Under the pieces are notes generated by a model. That model did no database searches. It was given only the letters and a program-made list of their open reading frames with translations, and was not told the DNA's origin. A DNA stretch of 64,000 nt, taken from assembly GCA_023251435.1 (NCBI GenBank), contig JAHEYU010000021.1, positions 1 through 64,000 on the forward strand, in the 5' to 3' direction. The position numbers and the translations under genes were made by a program. Positions 29,105 to 39,686 of this stretch are shown one piece after another (within the stretch, counting starts at the first letter, position 1; every line of letters begins with the position of its first letter). The stretch comes from Bacteroidota bacterium (GTDB lineage Bacteria > Bacteroidota > Bacteroidia > Bacteroidales > Prolixibacteraceae).

Positions 29105-30622
29105 ATGAAACCTATTACACAAATTATTGAAAAACGCCCATGGATGGCCTGGCTCATCTTCTTTGTAACAATCGTTGTCGTTTTTTTAGTCGGTTTATTG
29201 GCTTCTTCGGTTATCGAACGCCGTGCCGAAGCAGTTTTCGTAAATATTCCGAAAACAGAAATTTCACAATTCGAACCGCGAAATTCTGTTTGGGGTCAAA
29301 ATTATCCGCGTGAATATCAATCGTATTCTCAAACTTCGGACACTACTTTTGGTAGTAAATACAACGGAAGCCGGATGATCGACATGCTGGAAGTTGATCC
29401 GCGGTTGGTGGTACTGTGGGCAGGATATGGCTTTTCGAGAGATTACAGCCAGGGACGCGGACATTTCTATGCGGTTGAAGATATCCGAAATACACTGCGC
29501 ACCGGCGGACCTACCAACGATACTGATGGGCCGCAACCTTCAACCTGCTGGACCTGCAAAAGTCCGGATGTTCCGCGCCTGATGCAGGAAAAGGGTGTGA
29601 CCGAATTTTACAAAGGGAAATGGTCGGCTGGAGGTTCCGAAGTAGTGAACCCGATTGGCTGTGCCGATTGCCACGATTCGAAAACCATGAACCTGCACAT
29701 TTCGCGCCCGGGATTAATTGAAGCTTTCGCACGTCAGGGAAAAGACATTACCAAAGCTAGCCATCAGGAAATGCGCTCACTGGTTTGCGCCCAATGCCAT
29801 GTTGAATATTATTTCGACAAGAAGAAAGTTGAAGGTGCGGCTTACCTGACTTTCCCATGGGATAAAGGAATGAGCGCTGAAAATATCGAAAAATATTACG
29901 ATGAAATTGAATTCTCAGACTGGACACACTCGATGAGCAAAGCGCCCATGCTGAAAGCCCAACATCCGGAATACGAAACTCATTCGATGGGAATTCATGC
30001 TGAACGTGGTGTGTCGTGCGCCGACTGCCATATGCCTTACAAAAGCGAAGGCGGACAGAAATTTACCGATCACCATATTCAGTCGCCACTGAATAATGTG
30101 GCGAATTCGTGCCAGGTTTGTCACCGCGAAGAAACGGCTAAGTTGGTTCAGAATGTGTACGACCGTCAGGATAAAATTATTGAGAACCGCGACAAACTGG
30201 AAGAATTACTGGTACACGCGCATGTCGAGGCCAAAAAAGCCTGGGATTTAGGCGCGACCGAAGCCGAGATGAAAGATATTTTGATGGGAATACGCCATTC
30301 GCAATGGCGATGGGATTTTGCAGCAGCCAGCCATGGCGCTTCGTTTCATGCGCCGCTCGAAACCAGCCGCATCATTTCAACCGGAATAACCATTGTTGGT
30401 GAAACCCGTATTAAACTTTCGCGCTTGTTGGCTAGCAAAGGATTTAATAAGGAAATTCCTTATCCCGATATCGCCACCAAAGAAAAAGCACAGGAATTTA
30501 TTGGGCTGGATATGAAAAAGTTGCGTGAAGAAAAGCAAACCTTCAAGAAAAATTTGTTGCCTAAATGGATTGAAGCTGCCGAAAAGCGTGAGGCTGGATA
30601 CGGCAAAAAGGTGGAAATGTAA
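29105..30622 (+). CDS. nrfA: ammonia-forming cytochrome c nitrite reductase
   Basis: CWTCK active-site heme motif plus CADCH, CAQCH, CADCH, CQVCH. Confidence 0.97.
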   Translation: MKPITQIIEKRPWMAWLIFFVTIVVVFLVGLLASSVIERRAEAVFVNIPKTEISQFEPRNSVWGQNYPREYQSYSQTSDTTFGSKYNGSRMIDMLEVDPRLVVLWAGYGFSRDYSQGRGHFYAVEDIRNTLRTGGPTNDTDGPQPSTCWTCKSPDVPRLMQEKGVTEFYKGKWSAGGSEVVNPIGCADCHDSKTMNLHISRPGLIEAFARQGKDITKASHQEMRSLVCAQCHVEYYFDKKKVEGAAYLTFPWDKGMSAENIEKYYDEIEFSDWTHSMSKAPMLKAQHPEYETHSMGIHAERGVSCADCHMPYKSEGGQKFTDHHIQSPLNNVANSCQVCHREETAKLVQNVYDRQDKIIENRDKLEELLVHAHVEAKKAWDLGATEAEMKDILMGIRHSQWRWDFAAASHGASFHAPLETSRIISTGITIVGETRIKLSRLLASKGFNKEIPYPDIATKEKAQEFIGLDMKKLREEKQTFKKNLLPKWIEAAEKREAGYGKKVEM

Positions 30623-30681
30623 AACATTGATGTCTAAACGGACAAAACAAATTTCATCGAACCATCAAACAATAATGTAAA

Positions 30682-31905
30682 ATGAAACAATTATTAGTTA
30701 TTGCAATATTTAGTCTTTTGCTGGGCAGTCAGTTGAAAGCGCAATTCAGCCTTTCGGGCGAGTTGCGACCACGTACTGAATATAGTCACGGTTTTGCTAC
30801 TTTGGCTGCTGAAAATCAGGATCCATCGCTGTTTACATCGCAACGCACACGCCTAAACTTCGATTACAAAATGGATTTGCTGAAAGTCGGTTTGGTTTTA
30901 CAGGATGTTCGCATCTGGGGAAATCAGGCACAACAGGTATCTAATCAGGATTTTGCAACTTCGGTTCATCAGGCTTGGGCTGAAATGAATTTGGGTAAGA
31001 GCGTGATCCTGAAAGTTGGGCGACAGGAATTGGTGTATGATGATCAGCGGATTTTAGGAAATTCAGGATGGGCTCAACAGGCCAGATCGCATGATATGGC
31101 CGTATTTAAATATGCAAAAAAGGTGAACGTTCATTTGGGGATTGCACACCACGAAAATACCAATAGAAAAAACAATTTCTACGACGGGCCTGATGCTTAT
31201 AAAGATTTACAATTTATTTGGCTTAATCGAAAAACGGAAAAGTTTAACCTAAGTTTTTTATTTCTGAACAATGGAAAACCTGTAATGGAAGGTACCGAAC
31301 AGAAATCAAAGTACAGCCAGACTTTTGGAACTCGTGTTGAAGTTCCGGTTGATAATGTGGCATTTTCAGGCAATCTCTATTTCCAGACAGGAGAGGATGG
31401 AGCCAACAAATCTTTAAATGCCTATAATTTGCTGGTCGAAGCAACTTATAAAATCTCTGATAAATCACAGTTAAATCTGGGTTATGAGATTCTTTCTGGA
31501 TCTGATTATAACCAAACACAGAAGAATAATTCTTTCACACCTATTTATGGATCGAACCACAAGTTCAATGGGTTCATGGATTATTTTTATGTCGGAAATC
31601 ACCTGAATACAGTTGGATTGTCGAATGGCTACGTTAAATTCTCCACGTCAAAAAATAAAACAGTTATAAATGCTGATCTTCATTTCTTTGCCACTTCTGC
31701 TAAAATTTCAGAAACTGCTGATAATTATTTAGGAACAGAGTTGGATTTGACATTGACGCAGACGTTGAATCCGGTAACAAAAATTTCGTTTGGCTATTCG
31801 CAGATGTTTGGAAGCGAAAGTCTTGAAATCCTGAAAGGTGGTTCGAAAAGTGCTTTCAATAACTGGGCTTATTTGATGATTTCTGTAACGCCGAAATTTT
31901 TATAA
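30682..31905 (+). CDS. alginate-export-like outer membrane porin
   Basis: signal peptide; SGELRPRTEYSHGF, VGRQELVYDDQRILG motifs. Confidence 0.75.
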   Translation: MKQLLVIAIFSLLLGSQLKAQFSLSGELRPRTEYSHGFATLAAENQDPSLFTSQRTRLNFDYKMDLLKVGLVLQDVRIWGNQAQQVSNQDFATSVHQAWAEMNLGKSVILKVGRQELVYDDQRILGNSGWAQQARSHDMAVFKYAKKVNVHLGIAHHENTNRKNNFYDGPDAYKDLQFIWLNRKTEKFNLSFLFLNNGKPVMEGTEQKSKYSQTFGTRVEVPVDNVAFSGNLYFQTGEDGANKSLNAYNLLVEATYKISDKSQLNLGYEILSGSDYNQTQKNNSFTPIYGSNHKFNGFMDYFYVGNHLNTVGLSNGYVKFSTSKNKTVINADLHFFATSAKISETADNYLGTELDLTLTQTLNPVTKISFGYSQMFGSESLEILKGGSKSAFNNWAYLMISVTPKFL

Positions 31906-31910
31906 AAAGT

Positions 31911-31943
31911 ATTGAGGGTTTCACTTAAAATGAAGCCCTCAAT
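31911..31943. terminator. hairpin between convergent genes
   Basis: ATTGAGGGTTTCA ... TGAAGCCCTCAAT. Confidence 0.7.
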
Positions 31944-31958
31944 AACATCTCCAACAAA

Positions 31959-32843
31959 TTACCCGATTCTCACCGAAGTCATGGTTAACGATCCCATTAC
32001 CGGCTTGTCGTTGAAGAATGAAATGGCTTCTTTCTCTTCTTTCAAAGCCAATGCATATAGCAACGGCAAATAATGATCGGGAGTTGGAACAGCCAACTGA
32101 ACCTCGAGACCAAGAGAAGTATAGTTGATCAATTCCTTATGATTTCCGGATTTGATCAGTTGCTTAAACTTATCGTTGGCCTGAATCGCCCAATCGAAAC
32201 CATATTCCGGTTCGTTCATTTTGTCCCAGGCAACCATCCGGAGGTTGTGAACCATGTTTCCGCTTCCGATGATTAGTACACCTTTATTCCGGAGTGCAGC
32301 CAATTGCTTGCCCAGCTCGTAATGATACTGCGGACCCTGACTGTAATCCATGCTCATTTCAATAACCGGAACATCGGCTTCAGGATAAATTCGCCGGATG
32401 ACGCTCCATGCACCATGGTCCAAACCCCATTTTTCATCAAGTCCAACCGTAGTTTTGGTAATGATTCGTTTGGTTTCGTGGGCCAGTTCGGGACTTCCCG
32501 GTGCCGGGTACTGGACATCGAAGAGCGCTTTTGGAAAGCCTCCAAAATCGTGAATCGTTTGTGGTTTTGGAGTGGCTGTTACAAAAGTTCCTTTCGTTTC
32601 CCAGTGTGCTGAAACACAAAGAATGGCTTTTGGGCGGGGAATCGATTTTCCGATATTTCGCCATTCCTGAACAAATTCGTTTTCTTCGATGGCGTTCATC
32701 GGACTTCCGTGTCCGACAAACAAAACCGGCATTCGGGCCGTATTTTCGCCAAATGTGATTAATTGGTTGATCTCATTGGAATTCATGGCTTTCAGTGCAA
32801 AGGGTAATAAAAAGGCTGATCCTAAAAAAGACCGACGTTTCAT
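31959..32843 (-). CDS. DODA-type extradiol aromatic ring-opening dioxygenase (YgiD-like)
   Basis: MPVLFVGHGSPMNAIEENEF, LCVSAHWETKGT, GLDHGAWSV, IIGSGNMVHNLR. Confidence 0.9.
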   Translation of the reverse strand: MKRRSFLGSAFLLPFALKAMNSNEINQLITFGENTARMPVLFVGHGSPMNAIEENEFVQEWRNIGKSIPRPKAILCVSAHWETKGTFVTATPKPQTIHDFGGFPKALFDVQYPAPGSPELAHETKRIITKTTVGLDEKWGLDHGAWSVIRRIYPEADVPVIEMSMDYSQGPQYHYELGKQLAALRNKGVLIIGSGNMVHNLRMVAWDKMNEPEYGFDWAIQANDKFKQLIKSGNHKELINYTSLGLEVQLAVPTPDHYLPLLYALALKEEKEAISFFNDKPVMGSLTMTSVRIG

Positions 32844-32897
32844 GTTTGCTTATTTATTGTTTCTAGCCACAATAAACAAGCAAATGCAGCATAAGTT

Positions 32898-33917
32898 TTA
32901 CCTGATTTCTTCTGTACCATCGGCATGGCGGGCAAAGCGACCCTTTTCGCGCGGATGTACCTGATCGCGGCGCGACCACGGCCAGCCACCAAATTCGGTT
33001 CGCTGGTAGTCGTGCATCGCTTGCTGAATTTCGGCCTGAGTATTCATCACAAACGGCCCGTATTGCACAACCGGTTCGTTGATGGGTTTGCCCTGAAGCA
33101 ACAGGAAATACCCGTCGGTACTACCATTTTCAACAATCAATTCCTGATTTGGCTTAAGCTGAATAGCCTTTTCAACCGGTATTTCTTCTCCGTCAATCCG
33201 GATAGACGAACCCCGATAGAAATACACGGTTCGGTTGACTTGTTCGCTGGCTGCTGCAATTTTCCACTGTGCTCCGGCTTCCATTTTTATTGTCCAGATG
33301 GCCACTTCATTTTCCGGTTCAGCCGCCCAAGAATCGGGTGCAGGGTCGAGTGCTGTCACATTTCCGACACTTCCGGCAATTACATTGATTTCAACCAATT
33401 TCCCATTTTCATCCGGAATCCGGACCAGCGGAATATCTTCAGACCAAAGCATTTTAAAATGTGGTTTGACAAACTTTTTGGCCTTGGGCAGATTGAGCCA
33501 AACCTGAAACAATTCAGCAGGGTTTCGGCTTTCCTGATTCAGCAACGGAAACATTTCGCTGTGCTGAAGTCCTGCTCCGGCAGTCATCCATTGCACATCG
33601 CCTCCGCCATATCGACCGGCCTGACTGTGCGAATCTGCATGATCTACCAGCCCTTTCGTGACTATGGTTACCGTCTCAAACCCGCGGTGCGGATGCGCCG
33701 GAAATCCTGGAATGGTTTCGCCATGATACATGCGCCAACCATCTTTAATGGTAAAATCCTGACCAATATCACGGCCTTTCAGCAACGATTTTTCAGGACC
33801 CATTTGTTCGTTTCCTTCAGGAAAATCGTCGAGATGATGCGCACAAAACAAAAACGGATTGGACACGGGCCACATAAAGCCGAGTGGTTTGATGCTGATG
33901 ATGGAATTATTTTTCAT
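32898..33917 (-). CDS. pirin family protein
   Basis: HPHRGFETVTIV, GGGDVQWMTAGAGLQHSEM. Confidence 0.93.
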   Translation of the reverse strand: MKNNSIISIKPLGFMWPVSNPFLFCAHHLDDFPEGNEQMGPEKSLLKGRDIGQDFTIKDGWRMYHGETIPGFPAHPHRGFETVTIVTKGLVDHADSHSQAGRYGGGDVQWMTAGAGLQHSEMFPLLNQESRNPAELFQVWLNLPKAKKFVKPHFKMLWSEDIPLVRIPDENGKLVEINVIAGSVGNVTALDPAPDSWAAEPENEVAIWTIKMEAGAQWKIAAASEQVNRTVYFYRGSSIRIDGEEIPVEKAIQLKPNQELIVENGSTDGYFLLLQGKPINEPVVQYGPFVMNTQAEIQQAMHDYQRTEFGGWPWSRRDQVHPREKGRFARHADGTEEIR

Positions 33918-33926
33918 GGGTCAGTT

Positions 33927-35270
33927 CTATTCAACAGCAATCAAAAAATGCTGCGTCCTGAAATAAAGTGTGTTGCCTGATATTGCCGGCGTTGCCATGC
34001 AAACATCTTTCAATGCATTTTTTGCCAGAACTTTAAATTCCGGCCCAGCCTGAAGCACGTAAATATTGCCATCCTCAGAGCTGAAATAAATCTTACCGTC
34101 GGCTGCAATTCCCGAGGCAGAAAAAGCTTCCTTCAGGCTGTCCTTGTATTTCATCTCGCCTGTTAGGGCATCGAAACACATCAGCTGTCCGTTTACCTGA
34201 AGGTTGTACAAATAACCATTGTAAACGAGCGGTGTTTGCATATAAGCCCCTCCACGTTTGACACTCCATGCAATATATTGGTTTTTGGTACTGTCAGCAG
34301 CCAGTGTAATATCTCCGGTTGCATTGGGTCGAACCGCGAAGATAGGAGAGAACTTTCCGTGCGCGCTGTTCAGGTATATGAGATCATTGGCAACAATTGG
34401 TGTAGGAGTCGGGATATCACCACCATTGCCAAGTTTCCAGATTTCTTTCCCAGTCTCGAAATCGTATCCGCCTGCATGTTTGAATCCGTTTACGAGAATC
34501 TGCGTTTCTCCGTTTTTTGTATAAATGGCAGGCGTTCCGTAAGTTTCGACTTCGTCGCCACGCGAAGTTTTCCATATTTCGTTGCCGGTGGCCAAATCGA
34601 GTGCTGTTAGGTAAGGTGTTTTGGGAATATCGCATTGAACAATTATGCGGTTTTCATGAATAATCGGCGAGCTGGAATAGCCCCACTCAATACCCGGAGC
34701 CGCAAAAAAGCCCGGATTTAACAGTCCCATATCTTTCTTCCAGACAAGATTTCCTTTAAAATCGTAGCAATACAATCCTTCCGATCCAAAGTGGACGACT
34801 ACATATTTTCCATCAGTTGCTGCAGTGCAGTTGGCTTGCGATGCCTTGGTATGACGTTTTGACTTTGGAATTCCCTTATGAGACAGCCTTTCCCAGATAA
34901 TTTTTCCGGAGTTTTTGTCGAGACAATATACTTTAAACTCGTGAACTGCACTATCGTTGGCTTCGCCAATGTCGCCGTACAAACCCACTTTGAGCGATTC
35001 GCTGCTAGTAGTATTTACCGCCGTTGTTACAAAAAGGTAATTGTCCCAGATCACCGGACTCGAATGGCCTAAACCAGGAATCGAAGTTTTCCATTTAATG
35101 TGCTCGCCTGTCTCGGCGTTCCAGGTAGTTGGTGGTTTGGCATTTTCGATGAACCCGAGCGCCCACGGACCTCTGAACGATGGCCATTGCTGATTGTAAG
35201 GAGTTTGCGAATAGCCGTTCTGAAATAGGAAACAGAAAAGCAGGAAAAGAAAGTTGGCTGATGTTTTCAT
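33927..35270 (-). CDS. PQQ-like beta-propeller repeat secreted protein
   Basis: signal peptide; WPSFRGP, repeated GxxxW / LYxL propeller blades. Confidence 0.85.
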   Translation of the reverse strand: MKTSANFLFLLFCFLFQNGYSQTPYNQQWPSFRGPWALGFIENAKPPTTWNAETGEHIKWKTSIPGLGHSSPVIWDNYLFVTTAVNTTSSESLKVGLYGDIGEANDSAVHEFKVYCLDKNSGKIIWERLSHKGIPKSKRHTKASQANCTAATDGKYVVVHFGSEGLYCYDFKGNLVWKKDMGLLNPGFFAAPGIEWGYSSSPIIHENRIIVQCDIPKTPYLTALDLATGNEIWKTSRGDEVETYGTPAIYTKNGETQILVNGFKHAGGYDFETGKEIWKLGNGGDIPTPTPIVANDLIYLNSAHGKFSPIFAVRPNATGDITLAADSTKNQYIAWSVKRGGAYMQTPLVYNGYLYNLQVNGQLMCFDALTGEMKYKDSLKEAFSASGIAADGKIYFSSEDGNIYVLQAGPEFKVLAKNALKDVCMATPAISGNTLYFRTQHFLIAVE

Positions 35271-35368
35271 GGTTAATGGTTTTATTTTCAGGAATAGTAT
35301 AGGAACCGGACATAAAATTACGCCTTTTGACAGTCATTCTTATGAATGCCTGAAGATAAAACAAAAGA

Positions 35369-35959
35369 TCAATTGTGCTCTTCCATATTCCGGAGAATAA
35401 TTTCTATTCGCTTGTCCGGAATCAGCCAAATTAAAGCTACCAGAACATAAAAGCTTCCCGAAATCCACTCGCTGATAAAACTGGACCCGATGCCCAACAA
35501 ATAAAGAATGGGAGACATTTTTCCCTTGATGTCGCTCCCAATGGCACGAGCCAATAGCGAACGTTCGCCTTGTGCCCTGATGATCTGATTTTGCAGGACG
35601 AAATAGGCGATAGCGGCCATCAGCAATACGATACCATAAACGGCCATCGGGATGGGCGCAAAATGATTTTCTCCGATCCAGCCGGTGGTAAACGGAACCA
35701 GCGACAGCCAAAACAGCAAATGCAGGTTTGCCCATAGAATGGCTCCTGAAATGTGTTTCACCGTGTGCATCATGTGGTGATGATTGTTCCAGTAAATACC
35801 TATATAAATGAAACTTAAAATGTAGCTGATCACTACCGGAATCAGCGGTTTCAAAGCCGCAAAGTCAGCGCCGTGCGGCACTTTGATTTCCAAAACCATG
35901 ATGGTGATGATGATGGCCAATACACCATCACTAAATGCTTCAAGTCGTGTGCGGTTCAT
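35369..35959 (-). CDS. TMEM175 (DUF1211) family membrane protein
   Basis: NRTRLEAFSDGVLAIIITIMVLEI, SFIYIGIYWNNHHHMM. Confidence 0.92.
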   Translation of the reverse strand: MNRTRLEAFSDGVLAIIITIMVLEIKVPHGADFAALKPLIPVVISYILSFIYIGIYWNNHHHMMHTVKHISGAILWANLHLLFWLSLVPFTTGWIGENHFAPIPMAVYGIVLLMAAIAYFVLQNQIIRAQGERSLLARAIGSDIKGKMSPILYLLGIGSSFISEWISGSFYVLVALIWLIPDKRIEIILRNMEEHN

Positions 35960-36016
35960 AACGTTCTGTTTATGTGACGAAATTGAAACGTTTGGTAGTT
36001 AAAAAAGTTGGGAAAG

Positions 36017-36412
36017 CTATTTGTTTAACCCATTAATTATCGGAGTTAGCAGAAAATGCTCCTGCCAATCCTTTTCCGCTTCCGGATTTTCTGATGCCTT
36101 TTGCGCATATCGTGCTGCATATTGTGAATGACCAGCAACATGAGCTGTGGCAGCAGCATGTCCTGCAGCCCTTGCCGCAGCAATGGCTTTGGGATTGATT
36201 GCGTCGCGTGCCGCAGCATGAGCTGCAAATGCAAACTTACGTGCGTCATTCATTTTAAGTTCACCGCGTACCCACGCACGGGCCGCCTCAACGGCTTGCC
36301 TTGGACGGTTATCTTCCGGATAATCTTGCTCAAAAACAGCAAGTACATGTTCGGCACAGGCGGCAGCCCAGAGAGTAAGTGCATAGTGGCTGGCAGAAAT
36401 TTAGTTGGTCAT
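36017..36412 (-). pseudogene. Imm5-like 'putative immunity protein' with in-frame TAA at codon 4 (track ORF 36017..36253)
   Basis: MTN*ISASHYALTLWAAACAEHVLAVFEQDYPEDNRPRQAVEAARAWVRGELKMNDARKFAFAAHAAARDA...AAARAAGHAAATAHVAGHS; stop complement at 36401-36403. Confidence 0.6.
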
Positions 36413-36441
36413 TGGTAAACGTTTGATTAACAGAACTACTA

Positions 36442-37506
36442 CTACTCATTTCTCCGGATATCCTTTTTGTAGTTCTTCATTATTTTCCCAAACTCTTTTT
36501 CTCTTTTCCGCTTCTCGACAATTGTAGCTTCAAAATGGGCTTTCTCCCGTTCCATTTTTTGATAATTTTCATACGAAGCCGCATCGATTTCTCCATTTTC
36601 AACAGCCTCCAAAACAGCGCACCCAACTTCGGTGGTATGTGTGCAATCCTTGAATTTACAATCTTTGGAAAGTTGAAAGATATGGTCAAAAGTGATTTCC
36701 AAACCGCTTCCGGCATCGGCAATGCCAACTTCTCTCATACCCGGATTGTCGATTAAGATTCCGCTATTTTCCAAAACAACCAGCTCCCGGTTGGTGGTTA
36801 CATGCCGTCCTTTGTGTGTGCTCTGGCTTATCGCATCGGTTCGCATCAGTGTTTTTCCTGAAAGATTATTCACCAACGAAGATTTTCCGACTCCCGAAGA
36901 ACCAAGCATGCAATAGGTTTTTCCTTTTTCAATTAGCGCATTTACAGCTTCATATCCGTCGCGGGTTTCGTTGCTGATAGCCATAACCGGGACATGGCTG
37001 ATTCGTGCCTTTATACTTTCGATGATGGCGTTCAGTGCGGACGCATCGATTAAATCAGTCTTGCTCAATACAATCAACGGTTTAACTCCTGAAGTATTGC
37101 AAATCGTCAGGTACCGTTCCAGTCGGTTGATGTTAAAATCGCGGTCGGCAGCCTGCACCAGAAAAGCAAAATCGATGTTTGTTGCAATGATTTGCACCTC
37201 GCCAAACTGACCGATAGCCTGCCTTTTGATGGTGGAGTACCTCGGAAATACCTGGTGAATAATCGCCAGATCACCATCATAAACGATCAGAGAAACCCAG
37301 TCGCCAACAGCAGGAAAATCCTCGCGGCTTTTTGCCGAAAAGCGCATATTTCCGGTTATCTCTGCTTCCAGTTCGCCTTTTTCAGTCCACACCATATACC
37401 GTTCCTTGTGCTCGGTAATCACCCGTCCCACCTCAAAACTTAGGAGATTATTCTCTATCCTGAATTTTTCAAGGTCTTCGTTATATCCAAAATCTGCTAA
37501 TTTCAT
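36442..37506 (-). CDS. rsgA: ribosome small-subunit-dependent GTPase A
   Basis: circularly permuted GTPase: VLSKTDLID, LGSSGVGKSSLVNNL, ILIDNPGMREVG; Zn site C..C.H....C. Confidence 0.94.
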   Translation of the reverse strand: MKLADFGYNEDLEKFRIENNLLSFEVGRVITEHKERYMVWTEKGELEAEITGNMRFSAKSREDFPAVGDWVSLIVYDGDLAIIHQVFPRYSTIKRQAIGQFGEVQIIATNIDFAFLVQAADRDFNINRLERYLTICNTSGVKPLIVLSKTDLIDASALNAIIESIKARISHVPVMAISNETRDGYEAVNALIEKGKTYCMLGSSGVGKSSLVNNLSGKTLMRTDAISQSTHKGRHVTTNRELVVLENSGILIDNPGMREVGIADAGSGLEITFDHIFQLSKDCKFKDCTHTTEVGCAVLEAVENGEIDAASYENYQKMEREKAHFEATIVEKRKREKEFGKIMKNYKKDIRRNE

Positions 37507-37679
37507 CGCTATTCAATGTTGAAGATTACATTCTACCGAATAAATATAGCGATTTTACAAATTGGTAGATTGCCAATCGCGCAGGAAACAAACTATTTTA
37601 CAGCTCAATCTTTGGTGATTTGTGGCTCAAAAATCAATATTAATGAGCTCAAAAAAGGAGATTGGGGAGCTTTGTTTTT

Positions 37680-38186
37680 TTATTCGTCATCATTTTTATT
37701 AGCCAAATATCCTATTCTATTCTTTGGTTTGTCTTTTAAACTTGTCATTTCAGTTAGCGCCTGATAAATATCGTTGAACTGCAAATTCGTTTCAATCATA
37801 AAGCTATCCAACTTTTGATTGAGCTCTGCATAACCTAATGCGTACTGTCTAAGCGCGATAAAGGCTCGTACAATTTGGATATTTACCTGAATGGCAGTTT
37901 CGCTTTTCAATACGCTTGCCAACATTGCCACTCCTTGTTCGGTAAACGCAAAAGGCAGGTATCTCAAACCTCCCCAACTTGAGGTCGCAAATTGCGTCCT
38001 CAAGATTTTCCATTCATCAGGGCTCAATTCAAACATGAAATCACTAGGAAAACGGGCATTATTCCTTCTGACAGCTTCTTTTAAACGCTTGGTTTCGGTG
38101 TCATAAAGTACGGCAAGATCAAAATCCAGCATTACCCACTGACCTCTAATCTCGTATATTTTATTTTGAATTACTTGTAATTCCAT
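37680..38186 (-). CDS. ORF6N domain-containing protein
   Basis: IYEIRGQWVMLDFDLAVLYDTETKRLKEAVRRNNARFPSDFMFEL, GVAMLASVLKSETAI. Confidence 0.9.
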   Translation of the reverse strand: MELQVIQNKIYEIRGQWVMLDFDLAVLYDTETKRLKEAVRRNNARFPSDFMFELSPDEWKILRTQFATSSWGGLRYLPFAFTEQGVAMLASVLKSETAIQVNIQIVRAFIALRQYALGYAELNQKLDSFMIETNLQFNDIYQALTEMTSLKDKPKNRIGYLANKNDDE

Positions 38187-38432
38187 CTGGAGCGTTCATT
38201 TTTCATCGGGTTTCTGTGTCAACGAACAATAGCCAATGCTATTTCGCATTTTTCGCTACTGTTTGCTGATTATATGCAAATATAGAATGTTTTAGGATTC
38301 TTTGTTAGTTTTCATAAGGAAGGAATTTTTAGAATATTCGGTTATTTTTTAGCACCGTTACGCTCGAATTATCATCATCAAAATATTTCTTCCCACCTTT
38401 TTGTATCTTCGGCCACAAATCCATTATTCGCT

Positions 38433-39686
38433 ATGAGTAACGAAAACAGCAGAAAAACATGGGCACATCCGTGGTCGTACCGCGAAGGAACGATAGTTAC
38501 AGTAGCAATTCTTTTGCTTGGCTTTGCCCTTCAGGCTGCCGGTGGAGGCATGGTGCTTCGGTTTTCTGGCTTCCCGTGGAATTTGATTTCAGGAATTGTA
38601 TTTCTGGGTATTCTTGTTTCGTGTTATTTGTGGCTGAAAAAGCATCGGGCAGTAAAATGGCTGGGTAGCGTTAAAGCTGCTTTACCAGCCATTCTGGGTT
38701 TTACTTTTCTGGTTTTGCTGATGGGTTTTGTGAAACAGGATGTTGTTCATCAAAATAGTTTGGTTCGAATTTTTGGATTATCTCATTTGGTACAAACCTG
38801 GCCATTTATCCTGATTAACCTCTATCTAATGGTTTTGCTTGGCATCGTTACCCTGAAACGGCTGACTCCGTTTACACTTCGGAACTTTGGCTTCTTTCTC
38901 AATCATTTCGGGTTGTTTCTGGTTTTGTTTTCGACTGCTCTTGGAAGTAGCGATGTGCAGACTTTAAACATGAATTGTTACGAAAATAAGTCGGAATGGC
39001 GGGCCAGCGACCGTCGTGGAAACATTGTCGAGTTGCCGCTGGCCATAAAACTGTTGGATTTTAGCATCGAGGAATTTCGCCCAAAAGTGACAATTGTTGA
39101 CAATAAAACCGGCAAAATATTGATGGACAAAAACCGCCAGTCGTTTGAATTGCTCGACCGCGATACTTTCGATTTGTTTGAATACCATCTGGAAGTGGAC
39201 ACTTTTTTGGCTACTTCAGGAAAAGTAGGGGAGAGCTATTTCGCGGTAAATGAACCCGGTTCGTCGCCATCGGCAATGGTTAAGGTGACCAATTCACTCA
39301 ATGGGACAGTCATTTCAGGATGGATTTGCAGCGGAAGTTTTGTGCTGCAACCCGAAGCACTAAAACTGAACGAAACGTATTCGCTGGTAATGCTGCCTGC
39401 CGAACCGAAAAAGTTTAGTTCAGAAGTCTCTGTTTTAACCAATGACGGAACAAGCCGGATCGTAATGATAGAAGTGAACAAGCCTTTCAGGATAAATGGC
39501 TGGACAATTTACCAGCTAAGCTATAACGAAGAAATGGGCAGATGGTCGGATATGAGCGTGCTGCAGTTTGTGCGCGACCCTTGGCTTCCAGCAGTTTATT
39601 CAGGTATCTTCCTGATGATGGCCGGTGCTGTCTTTTTGTTTATTTTCGGAAAACCAAAAAATGGAGGAGTTGAAAATGTGGCTTAA
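38433..39686 (+). CDS. cytochrome c biogenesis protein ResB
   Basis: multi-TM; ResB-like domain, paired with CcsA. Confidence 0.82.
   Translation: MSNENSRKTWAHPWSYREGTIVTVAILLLGFALQAAGGGMVLRFSGFPWNLISGIVFLGILVSCYLWLKKHRAVKWLGSVKAALPAILGFTFLVLLMGFVKQDVVHQNSLVRIFGLSHLVQTWPFILINLYLMVLLGIVTLKRLTPFTLRNFGFFLNHFGLFLVLFSTALGSSDVQTLNMNCYENKSEWRASDRRGNIVELPLAIKLLDFSIEEFRPKVTIVDNKTGKILMDKNRQSFELLDRDTFDLFEYHLEVDTFLATSGKVGESYFAVNEPGSSPSAMVKVTNSLNGTVISGWICSGSFVLQPEALKLNETYSLVMLPAEPKKFSSEVSVLTNDGTSRIVMIEVNKPFRINGWTIYQLSYNEEMGRWSDMSVLQFVRDPWLPAVYSGIFLMMAGAVFLFIFGKPKNGGVENVA

Noticed and set aside
32925-33980. 351-aa plus-strand ORF
   Set aside because: Antisense to the well-supported pirin gene; no recognisable motifs, so treated as a shadow ORF.
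19561-36403. Genome-wide TAA recoding to explain both in-frame stops
   Set aside because: TAA is used as a normal stop in many genes here (e.g. rfaE-like, dusB uses TAG, pstS TAA); local mutations are simpler.
35369-38186. Defence island around TMEM175, Imm5-like and ORF6N genes
   Set aside because: rsgA is housekeeping, no toxin, nuclease or phage structural gene is present; too weak to call.
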